From NCBI GenBank assembly GCA_963850915.1, contig CAWKND010000004.1, positions 1,054,001 through 1,118,000 on the forward strand: a DNA stretch of 64,000 nt, read 5' to 3'. The notes under the pieces are model-generated. The model searched no databases, had not been told where the DNA came from, and saw nothing but the letters and a program-made list of their open reading frames with translations. Below are positions 53,812 through 63,213 of the stretch, piece after piece (position 1 is the first letter of the stretch; the number at the start of each line of letters is the position of its first letter). The position numbers and the translations under genes were made by a program. Source of the DNA: CAVTWH01 sp963850915 (lineage in GTDB: Bacteria; Actinomycetota; Actinomycetes; Mycobacteriales; Micromonosporaceae).

Positions 53812-54630
53812 ATGTCCGACAACACCGGAGAAGCAGACCGGTTCGCGATCTCGACCACGATCGACACCTCGGTGGCGCATCCGGCCCGGGTGTACGACTA
53901 CTGGCTCGGCGGCAAGGACAACTTCGCCGCCGACCGGGAGGCAGCCGAGCGGGTACTGGCGGTCACGCCCGGACTCCGCGAGCGGGTACGCGCCAATCGG
54001 GACTTCCTGATCCGGACCGTTCGCTTCCTGGCTGGTGAGGGCGGCATCCGGCAGTTCCTGGACATCGGTACCGGGATCCCGTCGGCGAACAACACGCACG
54101 AGGTTGCCCAGTCGGTGGTGCCGTCCGCGCGGATCGTCTACGTCGACAACGACCCGATCGTGCTGAGTCACGCCCGAGCGCTGCTCTCCAGCGGGCAGGC
54201 CGGGACGACGAGCTACCTGCAGGCCGACCTCCGCGACCCGGAATCGATTCTGGCGCGCGCTCAGGACACGCTCGACTTCGACCGGCCAGTGGCCGTACTG
54301 CTCCTCGGAGTACTGCACCTGGTCCAGGACGCCGAGGACCCGTGGGGCATCGTGGACACGTTGATGGCGGCCGTACCCTCGGGCAGTTATCTGGTGGTCT
54401 CGCATCCTGCGCTGGAGATTCACCCCGGGCAGCAGGAGGCGCAGAAGCGGTACAACGAGCGGGTCGCGACCCCACAGACGCTGCGTACCCAGGCCGATGT
54501 CGCGCGGTTCTTCGCCGGCCTCGAGCTGGTCGACCCCGGGTTGGTGCAGGTGCACCAGTGGCGGCCGGATACCGAGGACCAGTTGGTCGACGCGCCGACC
54601 GCGCACGGTGGGGTCGGCCGCAAACCCTGA
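53812..54630 (+). CDS. SAM-dependent methyltransferase (DUF574-type)
   Basis: From an ATG at 53812 the 272-residue product reads TSVAHPARVYDYWLGGKDNF, RANRDFLIRTVRFLAGEGGI, the SAM-binding FLDIGTGIPSANNTHEVAQS, RIVYVDNDPIVLSHARALL and VAVLLLGVLHLVQD. This is the large actinobacterial DUF574 methyltransferase group, whose substrates are mostly unknown. A GTG at 53791 is a possible earlier start. Confidence 0.9.
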   Translation: MSDNTGEADRFAISTTIDTSVAHPARVYDYWLGGKDNFAADREAAERVLAVTPGLRERVRANRDFLIRTVRFLAGEGGIRQFLDIGTGIPSANNTHEVAQSVVPSARIVYVDNDPIVLSHARALLSSGQAGTTSYLQADLRDPESILARAQDTLDFDRPVAVLLLGVLHLVQDAEDPWGIVDTLMAAVPSGSYLVVSHPALEIHPGQQEAQKRYNERVATPQTLRTQADVARFFAGLELVDPGLVQVHQWRPDTEDQLVDAPTAHGGVGRKP

Positions 54631-55203
54631 CGCGTCACCAACTGCCGCTCGGGCCGCTCTCGGAGAACTCGTAGCCGACGAGAACGTTGCTGACCCGGTC
54701 GCCGGGAGTAGAGCAAGAGGTACGCCCGGTCACCGTTGGGGACCAGATTCCGGGGTACCGCTGAACGTCGGCTTCGGTTCCAGTCAGCGCGAGTTGGATG
54801 CTCGCTGCTGGCCGAACATGCCGGGTCAACGATTGAGCTTGATCAGCTAGCGTCTGCCTCCACGCCACGGGGGACGGAAGGGCCGACGATGACGCCAACC
54901 AGGGCCAAGGGCAAGTTCTCCATCTGGGCGCTGCTGTTCGTCCTGATCGGACGTCGCTGCGACCGGGCAGCAGCGTCCTGAGCTGGGCCTCGGTGGCGAG
55001 GATGGCTACCACACCGGCGATGACGAGCCGGGAGTGGCGACGGCCGCCCCGCATGACTGGTGGCAACTGCATGCCAGGGCCGGTCGTGCGGGTAGGCCGT
55101 GACAGGTATCCGTCGAGCCCAGGGTCAACGAGTTGACAGACGTGGCGTTCGCCCGCTCGTATCGTCGCGTCATTGATCCCTACAAGTTTGTTGGGGGTTC
55201 GAG
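54631..55203. other. 570-bp stretch with fragments
   Basis: A plus-strand ATG at 54889 starts TPTRAKGKFSIWALLFVLIG, the look of a membrane-protein N-terminus, but the frame loses sense at once. The minus strand near 54640-54830 has a protein-like run (RTSCSTPGDRVSNVLVGYEF) without a clear start. Both may be remains of deleted genes. Confidence 0.35.
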
Positions 55204-55956
55204 ATGGCCACCCTCCTCGACGCGCTCCTGATCGCGATCGTCGTCGGTATGGTGATCGGGCCGATCGGCGCGGTCCTGAACGGCGTGAAGACCTGGGACG
55301 AGTTCGTCTTGATGGTGGTGGCCGGCGGCGTCGGCGGGGCGTTGGCGTTGTACGGGTTCTACCTGTTCGGCATCGGCGTCGGGATCGACGGAGCCACCGC
55401 GCGGACCAGCTTCGCGTTGTGGGCGACGCTCGTGTGGAGCGGGCTGGGCCTGATCGGCGCGCTGCTCACGCCGGCGTTGGACAAGCACGAGAACTGGTTC
55501 ACCAACTTGCTCAGCCTCCTGCTCAAGTGGACCCATTCGCCGATCCTCACGACGGTCGGCATCGTCGTCGTGATCGTCGCCGCGATCGTCGGATCGAAGG
55601 TTGGCGTTCGCAAGGGCATGATCTTCGCGGAGACCGGCCAGGGCACCGATGCGATCACCCTCGGCGCGATCTGCTACGCCCAGAGCGGCGGCGGCAACTG
55701 GACCGGGAAGAAGCCGTCGGACCTGCTGGCCCAGCACGAGTCCGTGCACGGCAGAGCGTGTTCTGCGGTCGGCGAGCTGGGCTTCTTCGTCACCTACCTC
55801 GCCGTCGGCCTGCCGTGGGGCCGCATTCAGGGTGGCAGTGACGGGATGTTCGGCCTGAACAACCAGGGCTGCGGCAATCCGCTGGAGAAGCTCGCCTCGG
55901 AGTACTGGGACGGCTTCGGCGGACAGCAGCCGCAGAAGTCCGCCTCCAACTGCTAA
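55204..55956 (+). CDS. Membrane protein, unknown
   Basis: The 250-residue product has four hydrophobic helices in its first 150 residues (LLIAIVVGMVIGPIGAVL, LMVVAGGVGGALALYGFYLF, ALWATLVWSGLGLIGALLTP, TTVGIVVVIVAAIVGSKVG). A globular C-terminal part contains FAETGQGTDAITLGAICYAQ, ESVHGRACSAVGELGFFVTY, and VGLPWGRIQGG. The last part resembles small lipid-facing domains seen in other actinobacterial membrane proteins, but no name can be given. Confidence 0.7.
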   Translation: MATLLDALLIAIVVGMVIGPIGAVLNGVKTWDEFVLMVVAGGVGGALALYGFYLFGIGVGIDGATARTSFALWATLVWSGLGLIGALLTPALDKHENWFTNLLSLLLKWTHSPILTTVGIVVVIVAAIVGSKVGVRKGMIFAETGQGTDAITLGAICYAQSGGGNWTGKKPSDLLAQHESVHGRACSAVGELGFFVTYLAVGLPWGRIQGGSDGMFGLNNQGCGNPLEKLASEYWDGFGGQQPQKSASNC

Positions 55957-56180
55957 CGCAGGACCCTGAACCGCTGCGCGCTCCGCGCACGCCGCACAGC
56001 TGCGCGCTCCACTGCGTTGTAGCACTGCGCCTTGGCTGCATCCCTCGTTAGCCGCATCTTCCTGCTCGGCGTGACACCCGGCCGAATTTGGACGGTACGA
56101 GCTGTCCAAATCGCGAACCCTCCCGCGACGACTAACCGGGAGCCCGATTGGGCTGCGCACAACGGAAGGATCGGCAGACG

Positions 56181-57092
56181 ATGGCGAGCAAGGAATCCCT
56201 GCGGGTGGAGCGCTACTGGGCGACGGTCCGGCAGGCGACGATGAACCCCCAGCCCGACGACCTGGTGACAAACGCCCAGTGGGACGTACTGACCATGGAG
56301 CCGGGTGGCGTCGACTACCTGGAGGTGGACGCCAACGGGGTGCCGGCGCTGTGGGCGGTCCCGCACGGGGTCGCCCAGGATAGCCCGGTGCTGCTGTGCT
56401 TCCACGGCGGCGGGTACGTCGGCGGATCGATGTTCACGCACCGGAAGATGTTCGCGCACCTGGCGAAGGCGATCGGCGCCCGCGCACTGGTGATCGACTA
56501 CACCCTGGTGTTCCGGGGCGGGGCCTTCCCCAAACCTGTCGTCGAGGGCCTGAACGCGTACAAGTGGCTGCTTGACCAGGGCATTCCGGCGGGGCGGATC
56601 ATGTTCGCCGGGGACTCGGCGGGTGGTCAACTATCGGTCACTGTCCAGCTGCGCGCACGCAACGAAGCCCTGCCGCTGCCGGCCGCGGCGATGCTGTTCT
56701 CACCGTGGACGGACCTGGAGGTGACCGGCGGGTCAATGGAGTACAACGACGGTAGCGACGCGCTGTTCAGCAAGCAGTGGATCGAGGACATGGCCGCGGC
56801 GTTCCTCAACGGCCGCGATCCCCGCGACCCGGCCGCGTCACCGTTGCACGCCGACCTCACCGGCTTCGGGCCGATCTACATCCAGGTTGGCGATCAGGAG
56901 CTGCTGCTGGACGACAGCCGCATGTTCGCCAAGCACGCCGAGCAGGCCGGGATCGACGTCCAGCTCGACGAATTCCCCGGCCAGCAGCACACCTTTCAGA
57001 TGGCCGCGGGCCTCGCGCCGGAGGCCGACGACGCCATCAACCGCCTGGCCGCCTGGGCGCGTCCCAAGCTCGGGCTCGGCGCGGGAGCGTAA
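56181..57092 (+). CDS. Alpha/beta hydrolase of the HSL esterase family
   Basis: From an ATG at 56181 the 303-residue protein has the oxyanion motif LLCFHGGGYVGGSMF, the nucleophile elbow IMFAGDSAGGQLSV (GDSAG), AMLFSPWTDLEVTG, the acid in IYIQVGDQELLLDD and the catalytic His in EFPGQQHTFQM. This is the hormone-sensitive-lipase-type carboxylesterase pattern, complete and of normal length. The substrate is unknown. Confidence 0.92.
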   Translation: MASKESLRVERYWATVRQATMNPQPDDLVTNAQWDVLTMEPGGVDYLEVDANGVPALWAVPHGVAQDSPVLLCFHGGGYVGGSMFTHRKMFAHLAKAIGARALVIDYTLVFRGGAFPKPVVEGLNAYKWLLDQGIPAGRIMFAGDSAGGQLSVTVQLRARNEALPLPAAAMLFSPWTDLEVTGGSMEYNDGSDALFSKQWIEDMAAAFLNGRDPRDPAASPLHADLTGFGPIYIQVGDQELLLDDSRMFAKHAEQAGIDVQLDEFPGQQHTFQMAAGLAPEADDAINRLAAWARPKLGLGAGA

Positions 57093-57289
57093 CCGTCCCG
57101 GGAGAGCTGGCGGCCGCGCGCAGAGAGGTGCCGTCGCCAGCGCTCCTCCCTGGTCGTACGGCCGGAACACCGCCGGGGATGGTGCAGTTCGGTGCACCGA
57201 ATCGCCGGGCCGAATCTAGCGGCGGACACCTGGGCGAAGTCGGCGCTGACCAGCACGTGCTGAACTGATCCGCGCCGTCGATGGGCGGC

Positions 57290-58804
57290 TCAGCGATGGA
57301 GCTGGTACCGCCCGTCGACGCGGCGTGGCAGGCCCAGCGGGTTGTCCTCCCGCAGTTCGGCCGGCAACAACCCGTCCGGCGTGTCCTGGAAGGCAACCGG
57401 GCGAAGGAATCGACGGATCGCCGTGGTACCCACCGACGTGTGGTGCGCGGTGGTTGCCGGGTACGGGCCGCCATGATGCTGGGCCCAGGTCACCGCGACG
57501 CCCGTCGGGTAGCCGTTGAACACGATCCTGCCAGCCTGCCCGGTGACCCGTCGGGCGACCCGATCGGCGAAGCTGCCCGGCGTACCCTCGTTGACTCCAC
57601 TGTGGACGGTCGCGGTCAGCGCGCCCGGCACCCGTGCGAGCGCGGCGTACAGCTGCTCCTCGTCGGCGTACTCGACGATCACGACCAAGGGTCCGAAGCA
57701 CTCCTCCAGCAGCAGGTCGTCCAGGTCCGACGCGGCGGCGACGAGGATGTGCGGCGCGGTCTGCCCGCCCGCCGACAGCGCCGCCCGTACCCCCGGCAGG
57801 TTGATCCGCTCCGCGGCGCCGGACAGGAAGCCGTCCCGGATGCTCGGGGTCAGCATCGGCCCGCCTGGGACCTGCGCGGCGAGGTCGGCCATCGTGGCGA
57901 CCAGCCGCTCTCCGTCCTCGCCGGCCGGTACGAAGACCAGGCCGGGCTTGGTGCAGAACTGGCCGAGGCCGAGGGTGAACGAGCCGGTCAGGCCGGCGGC
58001 GATGGTCTCCGCCCGCTCGGCCGCCGCGGCCGGGGTCACCACGAACGGGTTGATGCTGCCGAGTTCGCCGTAGAACGGGATGGGTACCGGCCGGCTGACC
58101 GCCAGGTCGAAGAGGGCACGACCGCCGCCGACCGAGCCGGTGAAGCCGATCGCCTGGATGGCCGGGTGCATGACCAGCCGGGTACCGCCGGCCCGGCCGT
58201 GGATCACCTGGACGACATCCTCGGGCAGCGCCACGGACGCCGCGGCCCGGCGTAGCGCCGCGGCACAAAGCTCTGACGTGTACGGGTGGCCCGGGTGGGC
58301 CTTGACGACCACCGGGCAGCCGGCCGCGATCGCGCTGGCCGTGTCGCCACCCGGCACGCTGAACGCGAGTGGGAAGTTGCTCGCCGCGAAGACCCCGACC
58401 GGGCCGACCGGTACCAGCATCCGGCGCAGGTCCGGGCGCGGCGCGGGAACGGCACTGGCGTCGGCGTGGTCGATGGTCAGCTCCAGGTACCCGCCGTCCT
58501 CCAGTACCTCGACGAACAGCCGCAACTGGTACGCCGAGCGGGCCAGCTCCCCGGTCAGCCGGGCGGTCCCCAGCGCGGTCTCCCGGTCGGCCGCCGCGAC
58601 GATCGCATCGCCGTCGTCCTCGAGCATCTCGGCCATCGCCCGGAGCAGCCGCGCCCTGCCGACCAGGCCCGCCTCGACCAACGCGGGCGCGACCTCGGCG
58701 GCCCGGCCGGCCGCGGCGTCAACGTCGGCGTCGCTCGCCGCGGCGGCGACCACCTCGAACTCCTCACCGGTACGGGCGTCGCGACTCATGGTCAGCTCAC
58801 TCAT
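57290..58804 (-). CDS. Aldehyde dehydrogenase of the 2,5-dioxovalerate (ketoglutarate semialdehyde) type
   Basis: The 504-residue protein has FAASNFPLAFSVPGGDTASA (cofactor and Asn), GFTGSVGGGRALFDLA, the general base in PFYGELGSINPFVV and the nucleophile in LGQFCTKPGLVFVP. The early FAASNFPLAFSV and late RIVFNGYPTGVAVTWAQHHG motifs are typical of ketoglutarate semialdehyde dehydrogenases that end uronate, aldarate and pentonate catabolism. It is encoded divergently from a beta-helix protein gene, with a repeated GntR-type site between them. Confidence 0.88.
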   Translation of the reverse strand: MSELTMSRDARTGEEFEVVAAAASDADVDAAAGRAAEVAPALVEAGLVGRARLLRAMAEMLEDDGDAIVAAADRETALGTARLTGELARSAYQLRLFVEVLEDGGYLELTIDHADASAVPAPRPDLRRMLVPVGPVGVFAASNFPLAFSVPGGDTASAIAAGCPVVVKAHPGHPYTSELCAAALRRAAASVALPEDVVQVIHGRAGGTRLVMHPAIQAIGFTGSVGGGRALFDLAVSRPVPIPFYGELGSINPFVVTPAAAAERAETIAAGLTGSFTLGLGQFCTKPGLVFVPAGEDGERLVATMADLAAQVPGGPMLTPSIRDGFLSGAAERINLPGVRAALSAGGQTAPHILVAAASDLDDLLLEECFGPLVVIVEYADEEQLYAALARVPGALTATVHSGVNEGTPGSFADRVARRVTGQAGRIVFNGYPTGVAVTWAQHHGGPYPATTAHHTSVGTTAIRRFLRPVAFQDTPDGLLPAELREDNPLGLPRRVDGRYQLHR

Positions 58805-58900
58805 GGCTTCGTTCTCCGATCGGACGGCCGGACAGGATGACGCCGGCCGTTTGTCAGGCGACCGGGCACCAGCGTGCACCGATACCGCGCCGCCCTGGAC

Positions 58901-58919
58901 ATCATGCATGATGCATGAT
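58901..58919. promoter_or_regulatory. FCD-GntR operator candidate (double)
   Basis: ATCATGCATGAT (58901-58912) is a perfect palindrome, and a second ATGCATGAT (58911-58919) overlaps it. The pair lies between the divergent aldehyde dehydrogenase and beta-helix genes. The same 12 bp stand before the enolase gene at 62023. Confidence 0.75.
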
Positions 58920-58978
58920 GTGCTCACAAGGCTGGCCCGTCCCGCAGCCGGCACCTTGAAGCCGATTGGAGCCGCCCC

Positions 58979-61112
58979 ATGCTTCAGCACCGATGGCGTC
59001 ATCTGGCCACAGCCGTCCTGGCTTTCGCGACCGTACTTCTCGTCCCCGTCCTGGCCAGCCCGGCCCAGGCGGCCGTGTCCAGTGTGGACGACTCGACCCA
59101 GGGCACCGGGCTGAACCAGTTCAACTACAGCGGTACCTGGACCCACTGTTCGAGCGGCTGCCAGGCCGGGCTGTACAACTCCACGCAGAGCTGGACGAAC
59201 ACCAGCGGCGGCTTCGCCACCATCCTGTTCACCGGCGTGGACATCAAACTCTTCTCGTTGACCAACAACGGTTCGGGCATCGCCAGTGTGCAGATCTGCG
59301 ACGCCAGCCTGGCCAACTGCGGTACCGCGGTCAGCGCGAACCTCTACTCGGCGGTACAGGCCGGGAACAGCCAGATCTACGACAGCGGCACGCTGGCATC
59401 GGGTACCCACTCGCTGAAGATCAGTTGGACCGGTACCCATGACCCGTCCTCGTCGGGCAACTACGTGAACATCGACCGGGTCGCGGTCGACGACGGAGCG
59501 GCCGCGCTGACCGGCACCTACTACATCGACAACGGCGCCTCGTCGAGCTGCTCGAACGCTTACACCACACCGACTTCGGCGCTGCCCTGGTGCGACTTCA
59601 CCAACCTCGACGGCAAGACGTTCGGCGCCGGCGCCCAGATCCTGCTCAAGCGGGGCGACACCTGGAGCCAGGAGCTGGGCAAGCTGTACGGCGGCGGTAC
59701 CTCGGGCAGTCCGGTCACCATCGGCGCCTACGGGTCGGGCGCCCGGCCGATCGTCAGTGGCGGTGGCAACGCGGCCGACCGGGGAGTGTGGGTCGAGAAC
59801 GGCGACTACTGGACCGTCTCCGACCTCGAGGTCAAGCACGCCGGGATGGGCATCGTCTTCTGGTACACCTCGCTCGGCCACGAGGGTCTCCAGTTCCACA
59901 ACCTGTACCTGCACGACATCAAGGGCGTCTTCGCGCAGTCACCGGCGCAGTCGGACCTACCGGGGCTGTACGACTCGACCGGGCTGTACATCAGCGGCAG
60001 CACCGCCCAGCCGACCAGCACCCAGTGGGTGGTCCGCAACATCGTCATCGACGCGGTGGAGGCGACCGACACCAACGACCCGGTCGACATCTCCGGCATG
60101 GGCGGCTTCCTGACCACGTACCCGAACACGACTGTGCAGAACGTGACGATCACCAGCGCCTACTGGCACAACAACGACGGCTGCCCGAACTTCGACAACA
60201 TCAGCAACGTACGGATCGTCAGCTCGCGCATCGTGGCCAACGGTTCGCGGGCCCAGCCTGTCGGGACCACCAACCTGTTCTGGTGGTACGCCTCCAACTT
60301 CTCGGTCGTCAACAGCGTGCTGGGTTCGGTACCGAACACCTCCTCGCCGGACATGACCGGGACCGACTTCGAGGCGTACGACGACCACGGCTCCTACTAC
60401 GGCAACTACATCGCCGGCGACGCCGGGCCGGGGCTGGAGTACCTGGCGCTCGGGCGATCCGGCGACTACAACAACAACCACGTGGTGGCCGACAACGCCT
60501 TCACCGGCAACACGGCGCCGGTGTGGTCGTACAACAGCACCATCTCCGGTACGGCTCGGGACAACATCTTCACCGAATCGGCCTTCTTCACCGGTACCAG
60601 CACCGGCTGGACCACCAGTAACAACGTGGGTACGACCGGGCTGTACACCGGTGGGTCCGGCTACTCGGGTACGCAGGGCAGCAACGCGTGGTCGTACCAG
60701 ATGCTGGAACGGCTCGGCGGTGGTGAACCTGTCCTACGACTCGACCAACGACTTCTGGGGCACGTCGGCCAACTACCTGAGCCGGTTCGACTGGCAGCCG
60801 GCCGCCGACGCCAGCAAGTACACGATCCGTACCTGGACCGCGCCGCACGCCGGTACCGTCAACGTGCGCGGTCGCATCGTGAAGAACCAGGTCGGCGGCG
60901 ACGGGGTCAGCTACGGCCTCACCAGGAACGGCAGCTGGTTCACCGGCTACCCGGCCACGCTCGGGGGCAGCGACCAGTCCGGTGTGGACGTCAACCTGTC
61001 CGGCATCACCGTGGCCGCCGGCGACCAGCTCCAGTTCCAGGTGAACGCGGGCAGCAGCGGCAACAGTACGAACGACCTGACCAGTTGGAACCCGATCGTG
61101 GCGTACACCTGA
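58979..61112 (+). pseudogene. Secreted right-handed beta-helix protein, one frameshift
   Basis: From the ATG (RBS GGAG) the protein has a signal peptide (ending SPAQAAV) and a jelly-roll carbohydrate-binding-like domain (about 25-180). A long beta-helix follows: GDTWSQELGKLYGGG, TIGAYGSGARPIVSGGG and VVADNAFTGNTAPVWSYNST, the last type recurring as stacked coils. After GSNAWSYQ the frame is lost. WNGSAVVNLSYDSTNDFWGT and a further 130 residues continue in the +1 frame to a stop at 61112. The indel is near 60700. It resembles polysaccharide lyases or glycosidases of the beta-helix class acting on pectin-like polymers. Either a sequence error or a recent mutation is possible. Confidence 0.8.
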
Positions 61113-61184
61113 GCAACCGAAAGACAACGACGGGCGGGACGCCGGAGCGATCCGGCGTCCCGCCCCGCCCTCAGGAACGGCAGA

Positions 61185-61904
61185 ATGGCGACTGTGAGCG
61201 AACGAGCCCGGCCGAGCCGGCCAGCGCCGGCGAGGTTGGTGGTCCGGCGCCGGGCCAGTGTGCCGCTGGCCGAGCTGGCCTACGAGGCGGTGACCGAGGC
61301 CATCTTCGACGGCAACCTGCCGGCCGGGGAGAAGATCGGCATCGACTCGCTCGCCGCCGACCTGGAGATGAGCATTACCCCGGTCCGCGAGGCGCTGTCG
61401 CGGCTGCTGGCCCAGAAGCTCATCCTGTCCCACGCCAATCGGGGGTACATGGTCGCCTCGGCGCTGACCGCGGCCGGGTTCGACCGGCTGTTCCAGGCCC
61501 GGCGGGTACTCGAGTACGACGGGCTGGCCGAGTCGCTTCCCGAGACGACCAGCGCGGCCGACGTCGCCCAGGCGCGGGCGAACCTGGCCGCGACGCTCGC
61601 CGCCGACGCCGGTCCGGGTTACCGGGGGTACGCCGGCTTCGCCCGGGCGGACATGCGCTTCCACGAGCACCTGGTCGGGCTCTCCGGCAACGTGTTCCTG
61701 GTGGACGCGTGGCGGGGCCTGAACTTCCACCTGCATGTCAGCCGGCTCTACGGGCAGGCCGGCGTGATCGACCTCGACGCGGCCGGGGTCGAGCACGGGC
61801 AGATTGTCGACGCCCTGGCCGGCGGCGACCGGGACCACTTCCTGGCCGCGGTCGGCCACCACATCGACCGGGCCCGGAACCGCCTTCGCAGCCTGGCGGA
61901 GTAG
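61185..61904 (+). CDS. GntR-family regulator, FCD subgroup
   Basis: The 239-residue protein has an N-terminal winged helix (AYEAVTEAIFDGNLPAGEKI, SLAADLEMSITPVREALSRL) and an all-helical FCD ligand domain. The latter carries metal-binding-type residues (AGFARADMRFHEHLVGLSGN, VEHGQIVDALAGGDRDHFLA, VGHHIDRAR). It sits between its probable targets, which share the palindrome ATCATGCATGAT. FCD regulators usually respond to sugar acids or related carboxylates. Confidence 0.92.
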   Translation: MATVSERARPSRPAPARLVVRRRASVPLAELAYEAVTEAIFDGNLPAGEKIGIDSLAADLEMSITPVREALSRLLAQKLILSHANRGYMVASALTAAGFDRLFQARRVLEYDGLAESLPETTSAADVAQARANLAATLAADAGPGYRGYAGFARADMRFHEHLVGLSGNVFLVDAWRGLNFHLHVSRLYGQAGVIDLDAAGVEHGQIVDALAGGDRDHFLAAVGHHIDRARNRLRSLAE

Positions 61905-62022
61905 TTCCCGTCCCATGGATAGGCCGGGTTCACCGACCCCCGCCCACCGCCGGGAGCGCCAGCCCTCGCCGGCTTGACTTGGCCGAACGACCAGCTTGAC
62001 GAACCCGGCCCAGCCAACAAAT

Positions 62023-62034
62023 ATCATGCATGAT
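62023..62034. promoter_or_regulatory. FCD-GntR operator candidate before the enolase-type gene
   Basis: A perfect ATCATGCATGAT lies 52 bp before the enolase-type GTG. A possible -35 (TTGACG, 61996-62001) and -10 (AATATC, 62020-62025) place it across the -10 end of the promoter. Confidence 0.75.
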
Positions 62035-62085
62035 CCTGCGGACGCTGAGTTCGTGGGAGCCAGAACGACCAAACGAGGAGCCAAC

Positions 62086-63213
62086 GTGACGGTGCCCGCG
62101 CCCACCCGTACCCGCGCGGCGGCGATCGAGAAGATCGACGCCTACGTGCTGCGGGTACCCCTGCGGCGCCAGATCGCCGACGCGATCTACGTGCGTACGC
62201 ACTGGCAGATCCCGGTGGTCGAGGTCCGTACCGCCGACGGTCTGGTCGGTACCGGGTACTCCGGTGTCTGGGCCGGCGAGGACCTGATCGTGGACACCAT
62301 CGACCGCTACCTCGCCCCGGCCGTGGTCGGGCGGGACGCGGGCGAGATCGGCCGGCTCTGGCACGAGCTGTACTGGTCGGATCTGCACTGGGTCGGCCGG
62401 GCCGGGGTGGCCCACATGGCGCTGGGCATGCTCGACACCGCGCTGTGGGACCTGGCCGCCCAGCGGGCCGGGGAACCGTTGTGGCGGCTGCTCGGTGGTA
62501 CGCACGCCCGGCTCTCCACCTACAACACCGACGGCGGTTGGCTGAACTTCGCGATCCCCGAGCTCATCGAGGACATGGGCGCGATGGTCGACGCCGGCTG
62601 GTCGCGGGTGAAGATGAAGATCGGCGGCCCGGACCCGCGGGTCGATCTGCAGCGGGTCCGCGCGGTCCGGGACGCGCTGCCGGACAGCGTCACCCTGATG
62701 GTCGACGTGAACCAGAAGTGGGACCTCATCACCGCCCGCCGCTTCGCGCCCGCCCTGGCCGACCTCGGCGTGGCCTGGCTGGAGGAGCCGCTGCACCCGG
62801 ACGACATCGCCGGGCACGCGGCGCTGGCCGCGACCGGCGCAGTCCCGGTCGCGCTGGGCGAGAACCTCTATTCCACCGAGGCGTTCGCCGCATTCCTGCA
62901 GGCTGATGCGGTGGACATCGTTCAGGTCGACGTGACCCGGGTGGCCGGGGTGACCGAGTGGCTGCGCATCGCGCACGCGGCCCAGGCGGCCGGCCGGTGG
63001 GTCGTCCCGCACGCCGGCGACATGATGCAGGTACACCAGCACCTGGTCGGCGGGGTCGGCGCGGCCAAGCCGGCGATGATCGAGTACCTGCCGTGGGGGC
63101 TGGAGGTGTTCGAGCATCCGGTGCAGTTGCGGGGCAGCGACGTTGTCCTGCCCGACCGGCCCGGGGCGAGCACCGCCGTGTCGGCCGAGGCCATCAAGCG
63201 GTGGCGGGCATGA
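62086..63213 (+). CDS. Enolase-superfamily sugar-acid dehydratase or cycloisomerase
   Basis: The GTG at 62086 follows GAGGAG. The 375-residue protein has the capping-domain start KIDAYVLRVPLRRQIADAIY and the barrel motifs RVKMKIGG (K-x-K), LMVDVNQKW (metal Asp), WLEEPLHPDD (Glu), VALGENLYS (Glu) and WVVPHAGDMMQVHQHL (His). This is the mandelate-racemase-like arrangement. Typical roles are dehydration of aldonic or uronic acids or cycloisomerisation of anhydro sugars. The gene is coupled to a cyclase-family gene (ATGA overlap) and fits a pathway ending in the aldehyde dehydrogenase. Confidence 0.88.
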   Translation: MTVPAPTRTRAAAIEKIDAYVLRVPLRRQIADAIYVRTHWQIPVVEVRTADGLVGTGYSGVWAGEDLIVDTIDRYLAPAVVGRDAGEIGRLWHELYWSDLHWVGRAGVAHMALGMLDTALWDLAAQRAGEPLWRLLGGTHARLSTYNTDGGWLNFAIPELIEDMGAMVDAGWSRVKMKIGGPDPRVDLQRVRAVRDALPDSVTLMVDVNQKWDLITARRFAPALADLGVAWLEEPLHPDDIAGHAALAATGAVPVALGENLYSTEAFAAFLQADAVDIVQVDVTRVAGVTEWLRIAHAAQAAGRWVVPHAGDMMQVHQHLVGGVGAAKPAMIEYLPWGLEVFEHPVQLRGSDVVLPDRPGASTAVSAEAIKRWRA